From the NCBI GenBank assembly GCA_038040385.1, contig JBBPII010000020.1:46644-110643 (forward strand): DNA of 64,000 nucleotides. Direction: 5' to 3'. A program made the translations under genes and the position numbers. Of the stretch, positions 43,261-53,030 are shown in pieces (position 1 is the stretch's first letter; the number at the start of each line of letters is the position of its first letter). The notes beneath the pieces were generated by a model, which was not told where the DNA came from, did no database searches, and worked only from the letters and a program-made list of their open reading frames with translations. Source of the DNA: Gilichinskyi gelida (GTDB taxonomy: Bacteria; Acidobacteriota; Thermoanaerobaculia; Gp7-AA8).

Positions 43261-44064
43261 CGCGCTAACGCGCTGCCGCGGCGTGACCACGCGGTTGCGC
43301 CCCCCGCGTTTGGCGGCGTAGAGGCGCTCGTCGGCGGCGGCGAAGAGCGTGTCGACGCTCGCGGCGTCTTCGGGATAGACGGCCGCGCCGATGCTCACCG
43401 TCACCGGCGTCATCGCTTCCACTCCGGCGCGGATCCGTTCGGCGATGGCGGCCAGGGCCGCCGTGTCGATCTGCGGCACGATTACCGCGAACTCCTCGCC
43501 GCCGTAGCGCGCGGCGAAGTCGACGCTGCGCACCGTCTCGCGCATCACCCCCGCCACGCGCTGCAGCGCATCGTTGCCGGCCAGGTGGCCGTAGGTGTCG
43601 TTGTATTTCTTGAAGCGGTCGAGGTCGAGCACCAGCACGCCGAAGCGCTCGCCGTAGCGCGCGGCGCGCTCGATCTCGCCGTCGATGCGCTCGCGGAAGG
43701 CGCGGAAGTTCGGCAGCGCGGTGAGGTCGTCGGTGCGCGCGTGCGCCCGCAGCTCGTCGGCCATGCGATTGAGCGCCACACCGAGGCTGGCGATCTCGTA
43801 GTCGCCGGCGACCGGCGCGCGCGCGGCGAGGTCGCCGGCCGCGATGCGGTCCGCGGCGCGCGAGAGATCCTCGAGCGGCCGCACCACTTTGCGCAGCGTC
43901 AACTGCACCGCGGCAAAGCTGACCATCACGATGATCCAGGCGATGGCCAGGTTCGCCGACATCAACGCCCGCGAGCTCAGCGCCCAGGTCACCGAGAACA
44001 GCGCCACGGCGAACGCGCCGGTCAGAAGAAGAACGCGCGTCCGGAGGTGGGTGCGGCGGGGCAT
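43258..44064 (-). CDS. Membrane-bound diguanylate cyclase (HAMP-GGDEF)
   Basis: The 268-residue protein has two membrane helices at about 10-60 (VLLLTGAFAVALFSVTWAL, LAIAWIIVMVSFAAVQL), a HAMP linker (VRPLEDLSRAADRIAAGDLA) and a GGDEF domain: DDLTALPNFRAFRERID, LDLDRFKKYNDTYGHLAGN and FAARYGGEEFAVIVP. The active GGEEF signature and an RxxD inhibitory site (RSVD) five residues before it are both present, so it should make c-di-GMP with product inhibition. There is almost no periplasmic sensor. The ATG at 44064 is chosen; a longer antisense-like frame is rejected. Confidence 0.92.
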   Translation of the reverse strand: MPRRTHLRTRVLLLTGAFAVALFSVTWALSSRALMSANLAIAWIIVMVSFAAVQLTLRKVVRPLEDLSRAADRIAAGDLAARAPVAGDYEIASLGVALNRMADELRAHARTDDLTALPNFRAFRERIDGEIERAARYGERFGVLVLDLDRFKKYNDTYGHLAGNDALQRVAGVMRETVRSVDFAARYGGEEFAVIVPQIDTAALAAIAERIRAGVEAMTPVTVSIGAAVYPEDAASVDTLFAAADERLYAAKRGGRNRVVTPRQRVSA

Positions 44065-44079
44065 GATGACAAGGATACG

Positions 44080-45114
44080 ATGATCCTCCGCGACGTCTAC
44101 CTCGAAACCCTCCGCCGCTGCGCGCCGGAAGTGCTCGTCCGACGTGTGTTGCGCGACGACATGCCGCGCGACGTCGTGGCCATCGGCAAGAGCGCGGGCG
44201 CGCTGCTCGACGGCATCGCGGGACATGTGCGCGACGCGTTCGTCGCCATCCCCGACGGCTACAAACTCCCCGAGACGAAGGCGGACGTCGCCATCGGCGG
44301 CCATCCCGACTACACCGACGCCAGCTTCGAAGCGGGCGCGCGACTGCTGCAATTCGTCGACGCGCACGACGACCTCCTCTTCCTGATCTCCGGCGGCGGC
44401 TCGGCGTGCGTCGAAGTGCCGCTCGACGGATTCACGCGCCAGGAGCTCACGCGCGAGAACGCGCGGCTCATCGCCGCCGGCCTGCCGATCGGCGAGATCA
44501 ACGCGGCGCGCAGGCGGATGTCGGCGATCAAGGGAGGCAAGCTCGCGCAGCGCGTGCGCGGGCGATGCGTCACGCTCGTCTACTCCGACGTCTCCACCGG
44601 CGCGCTCGGCGACGTGGCCTCCGGCCCCACCATTCCGGGCAGCGAAGAAGTCCATCTCATCGCCGACAATCGAACGCTCGTGCGCACCGCCGCGGAGCTC
44701 GTGCCGGGAGCAGCGGTCATCGACGAACAGATCGAAGGCGACGTCGACGACGCCGCGCAATTCCTTCTCGATCAACTGAAGACCGCCGATTTCGTCATCG
44801 CCGGCGGCGAGGCGACCGTCGCAGTGCGCGGCGAGGGCAAAGGTGGCCGATGTACGGAATTGGCCGTCCGTGTGGCAATGGCCGCGGGCGATCTGCGCGG
44901 CGAGTTGCTCTTCGGATCGTCCGACGGCGTCGACGGAAACAGCGGCGTCGCAGGCGTTGCCATTCGGTTACCGGCGGCCCTCGATCGCGCCGCCGCAGAG
45001 CGCGAATTGGCGCGATCGAATAGTCTTGCCGTCGCCGCCGCGGCCGGTGAGCCGATTATCATTCCCGCGGCCGGCAATAACCTCCGCGATCTCTATCTTT
45101 TGGCTCGTAGTTAG
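44080..45114 (+). CDS. Glycerate 2-kinase (MOFRL family)
   Basis: The protein shows AIGKSAGALLDGIAG, IGGHPDYTDASFEAG, LFLISGGGSACVEVP (glycerate-kinase N-terminal domain) and the MOFRL end FVIAGGEATVAVRGEGKGGR, then LFGSSDGVDGNSGVAG. It phosphorylates D-glycerate at C2, feeding glycolysis next to enolase. At 344 residues it is much shorter than the usual 420-450, but the domain landmarks are all there, so it seems a compact version. It starts 15 bases from the divergent diguanylate cyclase. Confidence 0.88.
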   Translation: MILRDVYLETLRRCAPEVLVRRVLRDDMPRDVVAIGKSAGALLDGIAGHVRDAFVAIPDGYKLPETKADVAIGGHPDYTDASFEAGARLLQFVDAHDDLLFLISGGGSACVEVPLDGFTRQELTRENARLIAAGLPIGEINAARRRMSAIKGGKLAQRVRGRCVTLVYSDVSTGALGDVASGPTIPGSEEVHLIADNRTLVRTAAELVPGAAVIDEQIEGDVDDAAQFLLDQLKTADFVIAGGEATVAVRGEGKGGRCTELAVRVAMAAGDLRGELLFGSSDGVDGNSGVAGVAIRLPAALDRAAAERELARSNSLAVAAAAGEPIIIPAAGNNLRDLYLLARS

Positions 45115-45138
45115 CACGTCGGGCCAGCGGCCATTCCG

Positions 45139-48100
45139 ATGACGATCGATCCGACTGCCGAAGAGCAGCAACCGCATCATCGCTCCGCGCGCGAGCGGCA
45201 GCGCCGCGGCCCGATGTGGGGCTGCATGAAGTGGGTCGGATGCAGCACGATCGGATTCGTCGCCCTGATCGTCATCATCGTCGGCGGTGGGTGGTGGTAC
45301 CTCGGCAGTTCGAGCTTCGCCGGCCTGGTTCGGCTGCGCATCGAGAAGACAATGGAGGCGCGCCTCGGACGCAACGTCACCATCGGTCCGGTGCAGATCG
45401 AGCGGGGCCTCCAGAGTCGCGTCATCGTCAACGACATCCGCGTGGCCAATGTCCCAGGCGGCAAGCGACGCAACTTCGCCACGGCGAAGCAGCTCATCAT
45501 CACCGGCGGCATCGACTCGTTCTGGGGTCGGAAGATCCGCGTCGGCCGCATCGACCTCGTCGAGCCGAGGATGTCGTTCGAAGTCTTCGAGCCGGGCGGA
45601 AAGTTCGCTCACAACTTTCCGCATTGGCAATCGGGTCCGAGGTCGCGCTACGAGATCTACCATCTGACCCTCGGCACGCTGCAGGCGACCAACGGCACTT
45701 TCGAGTTCGTTGACCACCGCCACAACATCACCACCATCGCCCGGCGGATGACGTCGACCGTGCACATCACGTCGATGGAAGACCTCTACGCCGGCGTGAT
45801 GCACAGCCCCGCGGTGGAGGTGCGCATACAGGACTTCGTGCCGTTCACCGCCGGCATGCGCGCTCAGTTCCGCTACACGCCGAACGTGCTCGACCTGCAG
45901 TCGGTGGCGCTCGAAGGCGGCAACGATTTGCGCATCTTCGTCGACGGACGCGTCTCGCCGCTCGCCGACGCCGTCTACAACCTGCGCCTCCGCGGCGAGG
46001 TGGGACTCAATCGCGTCCGCGAGATCTTCAAAGTGCAGAAGGCGCTCGAAGGCCCGTTCGTGATGGACGCCAACCTTCGGGGCAAGCAGGGCGACTTCGT
46101 CCTCGCCGGCGGATGGGTCGCGCCGCGCATCGTTGCCGACGCCTACGAGCTTACCGACGCCCGCGGCACCCTGAACGTCACCGACGAAGGCACGCTCCTC
46201 GACGTGACACACGCGCGCTACGGCGGCGGCACCATCACCGCGCACTACCAGTTGCCGCAGTACGCGGAGCCGTATCCGATGACCGTCGACCTCCGCTACA
46301 ACGGCGTGTCGATCGAGAAGCTCTTCGGCGACTGGGGCGTTGAGGACACCGGCCTTCGCGGCGGCGCGACCGGCCGCCTGTCGTATCACTGGGAGAAAGA
46401 TCGCGTCCTGGCCGGCGCCGGCGAGGGCGCCGCGTCGCTGGCGAAATCCGCGACGGCGTTCTCCGACGCCAAGTACCCGATCCCGCTCGGCGGCTCGGCC
46501 GACTTCGCGCTCGACAACGGCGTGGTCACCTTCCGCCGCATGGAGCTGCTCACCGACGCCTCGCGCATCGGCGTCACCGGCAAGTTGCGCATCGAAGACG
46601 TCTGGACCGATTTCCTGGTGCAGATCCACAGCAGCGACTTCGCGGAGCTCGACCGCGCCGCGTACAACTTCGCGCACTCCGCCGGCAAGAACACGTACAC
46701 CATTCTCGGCCTCGGCGGCGCCGGTGACATCACCGGCAGCGTGAAGGGAAAGATGAAGTCGCCGGACGTCGTGGCCAGGATCGCCTCGACGGGAACGAAG
46801 TACAACGAAGTCCTCCTCGGCGACGCCGAGATCGACCTACGCTACGACGGCGGGAAGAGCGAGATGGTCTTCGACCGCGCGGTCTTCCGCGACGGCGACG
46901 CGCGGCTGACCATGACCGGCACCATCGCCTTCCCCGACCGCGGGCCGTCGCCGCGCTTCGACCTGGCGATGGACGCCGTCAACTACTCCGTCGAGCGCGC
47001 CATCGCCGTCGTGAACCTCGATCTCGTCGCGCACGGCGTGGGCACCGGACGCATGGTCGTCACCGGCACGCCGGAGGAAGGGAAGGTGACCTTCGCCGGA
47101 TTGACGATCCAGCAGGCGAAGGGGGACGTGCGGCTCAACGGCACCATCGCCTGGCACCCCGGAAAAGGCAACTCGGACTTCGATCTCGACATCGCCGCGA
47201 ACAATTACCCCGTCGCCGAAATCGTCGAGTTCCTCGACCTCGGCAAACTACCGGTCACCGGCGATCTGACCGGCACGTTGCACATCAGCGGTCCGAAGAA
47301 GAAGCTCGAAGGCAGCGGCACGGTCACCGTGCGCAACGGCTCGATCTACGGCGAGCCGGTGACCTCCGCCAGCGCGAACATCGTCTTCACTCAGGGGACG
47401 ATGAAGGCGACGAACGTCACCGTCGTCGCTCCGGCCGGCACCATCTCCGGCGAGGCGCAGATCAACTTCCAGACCGAGCAGTTCAGCTACTCCATCGCCT
47501 CCGGCTCGCTCGACCTCTCCAAGTTCAAACTGCTGTCGTCGATCGCCAACCTTCTCGGCGGCAGGGTGAAGCTGACTTCCAGCGGCGGGGGGACGCTCGA
47601 CCAGCCGGAACTGGTCGTGGAGGCGACGCTCAACGAAGCCACGCTGAAGGGCCTCAACTTCCCGCCCAACACGCCGCCGCCGCAGCTTTACATCGCCATC
47701 CGCGGCGGGCGGCTGATCGTACGCGGACAGGTCGGCGACCTGGTGACCATCGAGGGCGACGGAGGCGTCGCCGCCGACGGCGCGCTGAGCGGGCTCGTTC
47801 GCATCCGCATCCCCGACATCGCCCGCGCGCTGGCGCTCTCCCCGAAGAACGCCTCCCTTCCCGTGGCGGGCAGCCTCGTCGCCGACCTGCGGCTCGGCGG
47901 AACGATGTCCTCGCTCGAAGCGGTGCGCATCGACGCCACCTTCCCCGAATTCAAACTGCGCGTCGCCGATCACGACTTCGTTCCGGCGCGGCCGCTGCGG
48001 GTGTCGTTGCGCGACGGACGCATCGTGATTGAAGACTTCCAGCTCGCCCTCGGCGACACCGGTTCGACATTCGGCGTCGCGGGCTTCGTCGAGCTCATTA

Positions 48101-51100
48101 GTACGAAACGGATCAACGTGGATGTTCGCGGCACCCTCGAGGCGGCGCTGCTGCAGCTCTTCATGCCCGAAGTTCGCGCCGACGGCCACATCGTCGTTGC
48201 CGGCGGCGTGCGCGGCACGCTCGACGCGCCGGCCCTCGCGGGCACCGCCGAGTTCCAGCACGCCGAGGTGCGCAACCTGCCGGGATTCACCCAGGCCATC
48301 AGCGACATCACCGGCACCGTCGTCTTCCGCGACGAGCGCATCGACATCGACTCGCTGCGCGCGCAGCTCGGCGGCGGCACCGTCATCGCCGGCGGCTCGG
48401 TCACTCTCGACGGCCTCACGCCGAAGCGCGCGCGCATCTCCCTCACCGGTACCGGCGTCGCCTTGCGCTACTTCGAGGGCGTGACCATCGAAGGCAACTT
48501 CGGATTGCTGGTCAGCGGCGACATGGAGCGTTTTGTCGTCTCCGGCGACGTCGACGTCACGCGCGGCGTCTACTTCCGCGACATCGACATCGGTGCCACC
48601 CTGCTCTCCGCCGTCCTGGCGCGGCGCGGCCCGACGCCGATCGTTGCAGCGGGGTGGCAGAGCCGCGTCGGGCTGCGCATTCACCTTTCGGCGCCCGGCA
48701 CGCTCGCCGTCCGCAACAACCTCGCCGAGGTCACCGGCAGCGCCGACCTCGAAGTCACCGGCACGCTCGCCCAGCCGTCGGTCATCGGCGAAGTGACGTT
48801 CAACGAGGGCGGGCGGGTGCGGCTGCAGAAGATCGACTACCGCGTCGTTCGCGGCACCATCAACTTCCAGAATCCGTTCCGCATCGATCCCTACTTCGAC
48901 GTCACTCTCGAGTCGCGCATCAGCGGCGGGCTGTCGGAGATCGAAGCGGGCCCGATCGACGTCACCATCACCATCACCGGCACGCTCGATCGCGTCACGC
49001 CGACCATCACCAGCGATCCGCCCGCCAGCGACATCACCCTCTTCTCCCTCCTCGGCTTCGGCTCATTCACCGGCAACAACGGCGCGGCCGGCGCTTCACC
49101 GTTGTCGCAGTTCGGCGGCAAATCGCTGCTCTATCAGTCGATCAGCCTCCTCGGTTCGAAAGTCCTTCCCTTCGCCGACGCCTTCAGCATCGATACCGGC
49201 ACCCTCGACAAGACCGGCGACACCGGCCCCAAGGTGACGATCGAGAAGCGCTTCTCGAACAAGCTGCGCGTCTTCGTCATCTACCGGACGAACGACGGCA
49301 AGAAGCGCGTCGTATTGGAGTGGCAGGTCACTCCCGATTGGGTCCTGCAGTTCAACAGCGACGAGTTGTCGAACGAATACACCGTCGAAGCGCGCTTCCG
49401 GCGGCGCTACGAGGGGCGTTGGACGTGGGGCCTGCGCGGGCGCAACCCGCTGCAGGACTTCGCCAGTTTCAACATCAGCACCGCGCAACCGCCGCCGCTG
49501 CAGGAGCCGACGACCACCGTGACGCCGGCCAGCGGCGAAAACGTGATGACGATGACGCTAAAGTCCGACGCGCGCATCGACACCGCGACGCTGCTGCGCT
49601 ACGTGACCGTCAAGCCCGGCCAGCCGCTCTCGGTGCGCGCGGTGCAGAACTCCATCAAGAACCTCTACGCCACCGGCGACTTCCGCGACGTCCGCGTCAA
49701 CGCCGATCCGATGCAGGGCGGCGTCGACGTCACCTTCGTGCTCTACACCAACTTCCGGGTGACCGATATCCGTTTCGAAGGTCTCGGCGGCGCCGACCGC
49801 ACGCGGGCGTCGCGCGCCCTCACCTTCCACCTCGGCGACGTCCTCTCCCTCAACGCCGTCGATCGCAGCGCGACCGCCGTCCAGGAGCTCCTCAACCACG
49901 ACGGCTATCTCGAAGCGACCGTCGACCCGGAGACGATCTTCCAGCGCGGGCAGGGACGCGCATCGGTGGTGCTCCACGTCACCAGCGGCCCGCGGGCGCA
50001 CATCCGCAACGTCAACCTGGCCGGCAACATCGCGCCGTTCCGCCCCGAGGAGCTGGCGGGCGAGATGAAGCGCGGCCCCGGCAAGGCATTCAACCTCGCC
50101 GAGGCTCGCATGGACGCCGAGCGCATGCAGAACTTCCTGGTGCGCCGCAACTTCCGCAAGGGGACCGTCAAGTTCGAGAAGTACACCTACGAGCCGGCTA
50201 CGCACACCGTGGCCCTCGAGTACAGCGCGAACGCCGGACCGATCGTGCAGGTCGCAGTCATTGGCGCCACCAAGCGCCAGTTCCGCGGCCTCCTGCCCTT
50301 CGCGCGTAATCAGGCGTACAGCGAGGACGTCATCGACAAGGCGTCGAACGACGTCGTCGACCACCTCCAGCAGCAGGGCTATTACTTCGCCACGGTCGAC
50401 GTCGACGAGCGGCTGGCCGGCAACGTCTGGACCTCCACGTTCCACGTCAAGCCGGGCGAGCGCTTCCGTCTCGACGCCGTGACCTTCACCGGCAACGCCA
50501 AGGTGCCCGACAAGAAGCTCGCGGAGATCGTACAGACCTCACCGAGCGGCGGCTTCCGATCGCTGCTCGCGTCGCTCTTCCGCCGCCCTACTGGCGGTCT
50601 GGCGCGGGAGCAACTCACCGCCGACCGCGAGGCCATCGAGTCGTACTACCAGTTGAACGGCTTCTCGCAGGTACAGGTGGGCAACGCCGCCGTCAACACA
50701 AACGCCGCCACGCACACCATGGTGGTCGAGTTCCCGATCGTCGAAGGGCCGCAGACGCTGGTGAGCGAGGTGGCGATCGAAGGCGTCCAGCAGGTCCAGC
50801 CGAACGAAGTGCCGAAACCGACGCTCGAGCCCGGCGATCCGCTCAATCCGCAGGTCGAGCAGGACGACGTCATCGCTCTGCAGACGTTTTACGCCGACCG
50901 CGGCAACGCCGAAGTGCAGGTGCGCGCGCGTGAGGACGTCTCGGCCGACAAGACCTCGGCGAAGGTGACGTACGTCGTCGCGGAGGGTCCCAAGGTCAGC
51001 GTCGGCGACGTCGTCGTACGCGGCAACACGTACACCAACAGCACCGTCGTGGCGCGGACGTCGCAACTCGAAAAGAGCGAGCCGTTCAACTTCCTCAAGA

Positions 51101-52386
51101 TCCTCGAAGCGCAGCGCAATCTCTACCGCCTCGGCATCTTCCAGCGCGTCGACGTACAGCCGGAGCACGCCGGCACCTCCCTCTCCGAGCGCAACGTGAC
51201 CATCTCCGTGGAAGAAGGAAAGAACCTCACCGTCGCCGGCTCGGTCGGTGTCACCTCGCCGATCAGCGGCGACACCAAGCTCGCGCCGCTCTTCTCCGCC
51301 TCCATCGCGCACCGCAATCTCTTCGGCACCGCGCGCTACCTCGGCCTCGAGGTGATCTACGCCAGACCACGGCAGGAAGCGTTCCTCACCTTCCGCGAGC
51401 CGTTCCTCGGCCCGTACGCCATCCCGCTTCAGCTCACCGTCTTTCAGAGCGACAACCAGCGCCGCGGGGCGCGCCTGGTGCAGCGCGGCATGTTCATCGA
51501 AGCGACGCGCGTGGCGCGCTATCAGACGCGCTGGTCGGCGCGCTATGAGTACCGCATTTCGGACTGCAAGTCGGGCGAGCTGTGCGCGCTCGCCGAACAG
51601 GCGCTGCTGCCCGGAATCGACCGCAGCCTCACCAACGTCAAGATCTCCAGCTTCACACCGACGTTCTTCTGGGACAAGCGCGACGACGCGCTCGATCCGC
51701 ATCGCGGCTTCTTCACCAATGCCTCTGTCGAGTACGCGTTTCGCGCCCTCGCCGCCGAGGCGCACTTCCTGAAGGAGTTCGCGCAGGCGTCGTACTACCT
51801 CCCGGTGTCGGCGCGCTCCGTCTTCGCCGTGTCGGGACGGGTGGGACTGATTCAGGATTTCGGCGCGGGTATCGACGAACAGGGGCGTTCGATCACTGGC
51901 GTGCCGCTGTCCGAGCGCTTCACCGGCGGCGGCGAGACCTCGCACCGCGCCTTCCCGCTCGATCTTCTCGGCATCACCTGCGCCGACCCGCGCGACTCCG
52001 ATATCTGCTCTTTCGACGCCGCCACCGGCCGTTTCATCGGTGCCACGCTCGTCGATCTCGTCGATGAGAGGGGCGAGCACAGCATTGCGCCCATCGGCGG
52101 TCGGTCGCTGTTCATAGTCAACGCCGAATACCGCTTCCCCATCGCCGGACCGTTCGGCGCCACGCTGTTCGCCGACGCGGGGAACGCGTTCGCCGACACC
52201 AGGATCCGCTTCAACAAGCTGCGCTTCGGCGTCGGCAGCGGCTTTCGCTACGTCTCGCCGGTCGGACCGATCCGCCTCGACGTCGGATACAAGCTCAACC
52301 GCCGCATCCTCCGCTTCGACGACGATGGGAAGGCGGTCTACGAGAAGCCGTTCGCCTGGGTCCTGACGCTGGGCTACGCGTTCTAG
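45139..52386 (+). CDS. TamB-TamA type fusion: AsmA/DUF490 protein joined to POTRA-Omp85 barrel, 2415 aa
   Basis: Residues 30-56 form a membrane anchor (VGCSTIGFVALIVIIVGGGW). Residues 60-1450 are a long beta-rich TamB/AsmA-like stretch ending in the DUF490-type C-terminus (RGTINFQNPFRIDPYFDVTL, SLLGFGSFTGNN, GPKVTIEKRFSNKLRVFVIY). From about 1465 to 2025 I count seven POTRA-like units of about 80 residues, each ending in a V-x-V/F-x-V-x-x-G-P type strand (YVVAEGPKVSVGDVVVRGNT marks the last junction). Residues 2028-2415 are an Omp85 beta barrel ending in VLTLGYAF. The frame is unbroken. TamA and TamB are normally separate proteins that act together in outer-membrane insertion and lipid transport; here one polypeptide would span from inner membrane to outer membrane. 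Confidence 0.92.
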   Translation: MTIDPTAEEQQPHHRSARERQRRGPMWGCMKWVGCSTIGFVALIVIIVGGGWWYLGSSSFAGLVRLRIEKTMEARLGRNVTIGPVQIERGLQSRVIVNDIRVANVPGGKRRNFATAKQLIITGGIDSFWGRKIRVGRIDLVEPRMSFEVFEPGGKFAHNFPHWQSGPRSRYEIYHLTLGTLQATNGTFEFVDHRHNITTIARRMTSTVHITSMEDLYAGVMHSPAVEVRIQDFVPFTAGMRAQFRYTPNVLDLQSVALEGGNDLRIFVDGRVSPLADAVYNLRLRGEVGLNRVREIFKVQKALEGPFVMDANLRGKQGDFVLAGGWVAPRIVADAYELTDARGTLNVTDEGTLLDVTHARYGGGTITAHYQLPQYAEPYPMTVDLRYNGVSIEKLFGDWGVEDTGLRGGATGRLSYHWEKDRVLAGAGEGAASLAKSATAFSDAKYPIPLGGSADFALDNGVVTFRRMELLTDASRIGVTGKLRIEDVWTDFLVQIHSSDFAELDRAAYNFAHSAGKNTYTILGLGGAGDITGSVKGKMKSPDVVARIASTGTKYNEVLLGDAEIDLRYDGGKSEMVFDRAVFRDGDARLTMTGTIAFPDRGPSPRFDLAMDAVNYSVERAIAVVNLDLVAHGVGTGRMVVTGTPEEGKVTFAGLTIQQAKGDVRLNGTIAWHPGKGNSDFDLDIAANNYPVAEIVEFLDLGKLPVTGDLTGTLHISGPKKKLEGSGTVTVRNGSIYGEPVTSASANIVFTQGTMKATNVTVVAPAGTISGEAQINFQTEQFSYSIASGSLDLSKFKLLSSIANLLGGRVKLTSSGGGTLDQPELVVEATLNEATLKGLNFPPNTPPPQLYIAIRGGRLIVRGQVGDLVTIEGDGGVAADGALSGLVRIRIPDIARALALSPKNASLPVAGSLVADLRLGGTMSSLEAVRIDATFPEFKLRVADHDFVPARPLRVSLRDGRIVIEDFQLALGDTGSTFGVAGFVELISTKRINVDVRGTLEAALLQLFMPEVRADGHIVVAGGVRGTLDAPALAGTAEFQHAEVRNLPGFTQAISDITGTVVFRDERIDIDSLRAQLGGGTVIAGGSVTLDGLTPKRARISLTGTGVALRYFEGVTIEGNFGLLVSGDMERFVVSGDVDVTRGVYFRDIDIGATLLSAVLARRGPTPIVAAGWQSRVGLRIHLSAPGTLAVRNNLAEVTGSADLEVTGTLAQPSVIGEVTFNEGGRVRLQKIDYRVVRGTINFQNPFRIDPYFDVTLESRISGGLSEIEAGPIDVTITITGTLDRVTPTITSDPPASDITLFSLLGFGSFTGNNGAAGASPLSQFGGKSLLYQSISLLGSKVLPFADAFSIDTGTLDKTGDTGPKVTIEKRFSNKLRVFVIYRTNDGKKRVVLEWQVTPDWVLQFNSDELSNEYTVEARFRRRYEGRWTWGLRGRNPLQDFASFNISTAQPPPLQEPTTTVTPASGENVMTMTLKSDARIDTATLLRYVTVKPGQPLSVRAVQNSIKNLYATGDFRDVRVNADPMQGGVDVTFVLYTNFRVTDIRFEGLGGADRTRASRALTFHLGDVLSLNAVDRSATAVQELLNHDGYLEATVDPETIFQRGQGRASVVLHVTSGPRAHIRNVNLAGNIAPFRPEELAGEMKRGPGKAFNLAEARMDAERMQNFLVRRNFRKGTVKFEKYTYEPATHTVALEYSANAGPIVQVAVIGATKRQFRGLLPFARNQAYSEDVIDKASNDVVDHLQQQGYYFATVDVDERLAGNVWTSTFHVKPGERFRLDAVTFTGNAKVPDKKLAEIVQTSPSGGFRSLLASLFRRPTGGLAREQLTADREAIESYYQLNGFSQVQVGNAAVNTNAATHTMVVEFPIVEGPQTLVSEVAIEGVQQVQPNEVPKPTLEPGDPLNPQVEQDDVIALQTFYADRGNAEVQVRAREDVSADKTSAKVTYVVAEGPKVSVGDVVVRGNTYTNSTVVARTSQLEKSEPFNFLKILEAQRNLYRLGIFQRVDVQPEHAGTSLSERNVTISVEEGKNLTVAGSVGVTSPISGDTKLAPLFSASIAHRNLFGTARYLGLEVIYARPRQEAFLTFREPFLGPYAIPLQLTVFQSDNQRRGARLVQRGMFIEATRVARYQTRWSARYEYRISDCKSGELCALAEQALLPGIDRSLTNVKISSFTPTFFWDKRDDALDPHRGFFTNASVEYAFRALAAEAHFLKEFAQASYYLPVSARSVFAVSGRVGLIQDFGAGIDEQGRSITGVPLSERFTGGGETSHRAFPLDLLGITCADPRDSDICSFDAATGRFIGATLVDLVDERGEHSIAPIGGRSLFIVNAEYRFPIAGPFGATLFADAGNAFADTRIRFNKLRFGVGSGFRYVSPVGPIRLDVGYKLNRRILRFDDDGKAVYEKPFAWVLTLGYAF

Positions 52387-52389
52387 GCG

Positions 52390-52620
52390 CTACACCTGAT
52401 CCGCCGCGGCCGCGGCGCGCTCCGTTTCCAGCACCACGACGCGCGCCTTCAGCTCGCCGACTTCCTGATGCAGCTTGCCGAGCTCGTCCTTGACGGCCTC
52501 GCGCGCGAACTCCTGCAGTTTCGTCTGCATGCGCTGCATCTGGTCGGATGAGTACTGCGACAGGCGGCTCAGCGGCTCGCCGAAGACATCTTTCAGGAAC
52601 TGCTCGAAATCCTGCGGCAT
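52390..52620 (-). CDS. Small coiled-coil protein, 76 aa
   Basis: The ATG at 52620 gives MPQDFEQFLKDVFGEPLSRL and a C-terminal coiled coil (VKDELGKLHQEVGELKARVV). The layout is like UbiK/BMFP-type accessory proteins, but the resemblance is only general. The convergent end lies 3 bases from the giant fusion gene. It is divergent from the Mpo1-like gene at 52682. Confidence 0.55.
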   Translation of the reverse strand: MPQDFEQFLKDVFGEPLSRLSQYSSDQMQRMQTKLQEFAREAVKDELGKLHQEVGELKARVVVLETERAAAAADQV

Positions 52621-52681
52621 ACCCGGCTGGCGAGCAATTGAAGTGCCACGCGCCTCCGTGGGAGAATCCCTGACGAGCCCA

Positions 52682-53026
52682 ATGGAAATACGCACCTTTT
52701 CGGATTTCTGGCCGTTCTACGTCCGCGCGCATTCCCGAGGACGAACGCGGGTGCTGCACGCCATCGGCTCGGTCCTGGCCGTAGTGATGCTCGGCGTGGC
52801 CTTGGCCGTCAACCTCTGGTTCCTCGTCGCCGTGCCGCTGGTCGGCTATTCGTTCGCCTGGTACGCGCACTTCTTCGTCGAGGGGAACAAGCCGGCCACC
52901 TTCGGCCACCCGTTCTATTCGCTGGTGGCCGACTACCGGATGCTGTTTCTGATGATGGCGGGGAAGATGGACGAGGAGGTGGCCCGCGTCACTTCCGCTT
53001 CGGCGCACTCGCCTTCTTCGGCTTGA
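52682..53026 (+). CDS. Mpo1-like (DUF962) membrane protein
   Basis: The sequence RVLHAIGSVLAVVMLGVALA and GYSFAWYAHFFVEGNKPATF, followed by HPFYSLVADYRMLFLMM, is the DUF962/Mpo1 pattern with its conserved His residues (LHAIGS, AHFFVEGN, GHP). Fungal Mpo1 is a dioxygenase for 2-hydroxy fatty acids; a similar iron-dependent role in bacteria is a guess. Two to three membrane helices; 114 residues, normal for the family. Confidence 0.88.
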   Translation: MEIRTFSDFWPFYVRAHSRGRTRVLHAIGSVLAVVMLGVALAVNLWFLVAVPLVGYSFAWYAHFFVEGNKPATFGHPFYSLVADYRMLFLMMAGKMDEEVARVTSASAHSPSSA

Positions 53027-53030
53027 CGTG

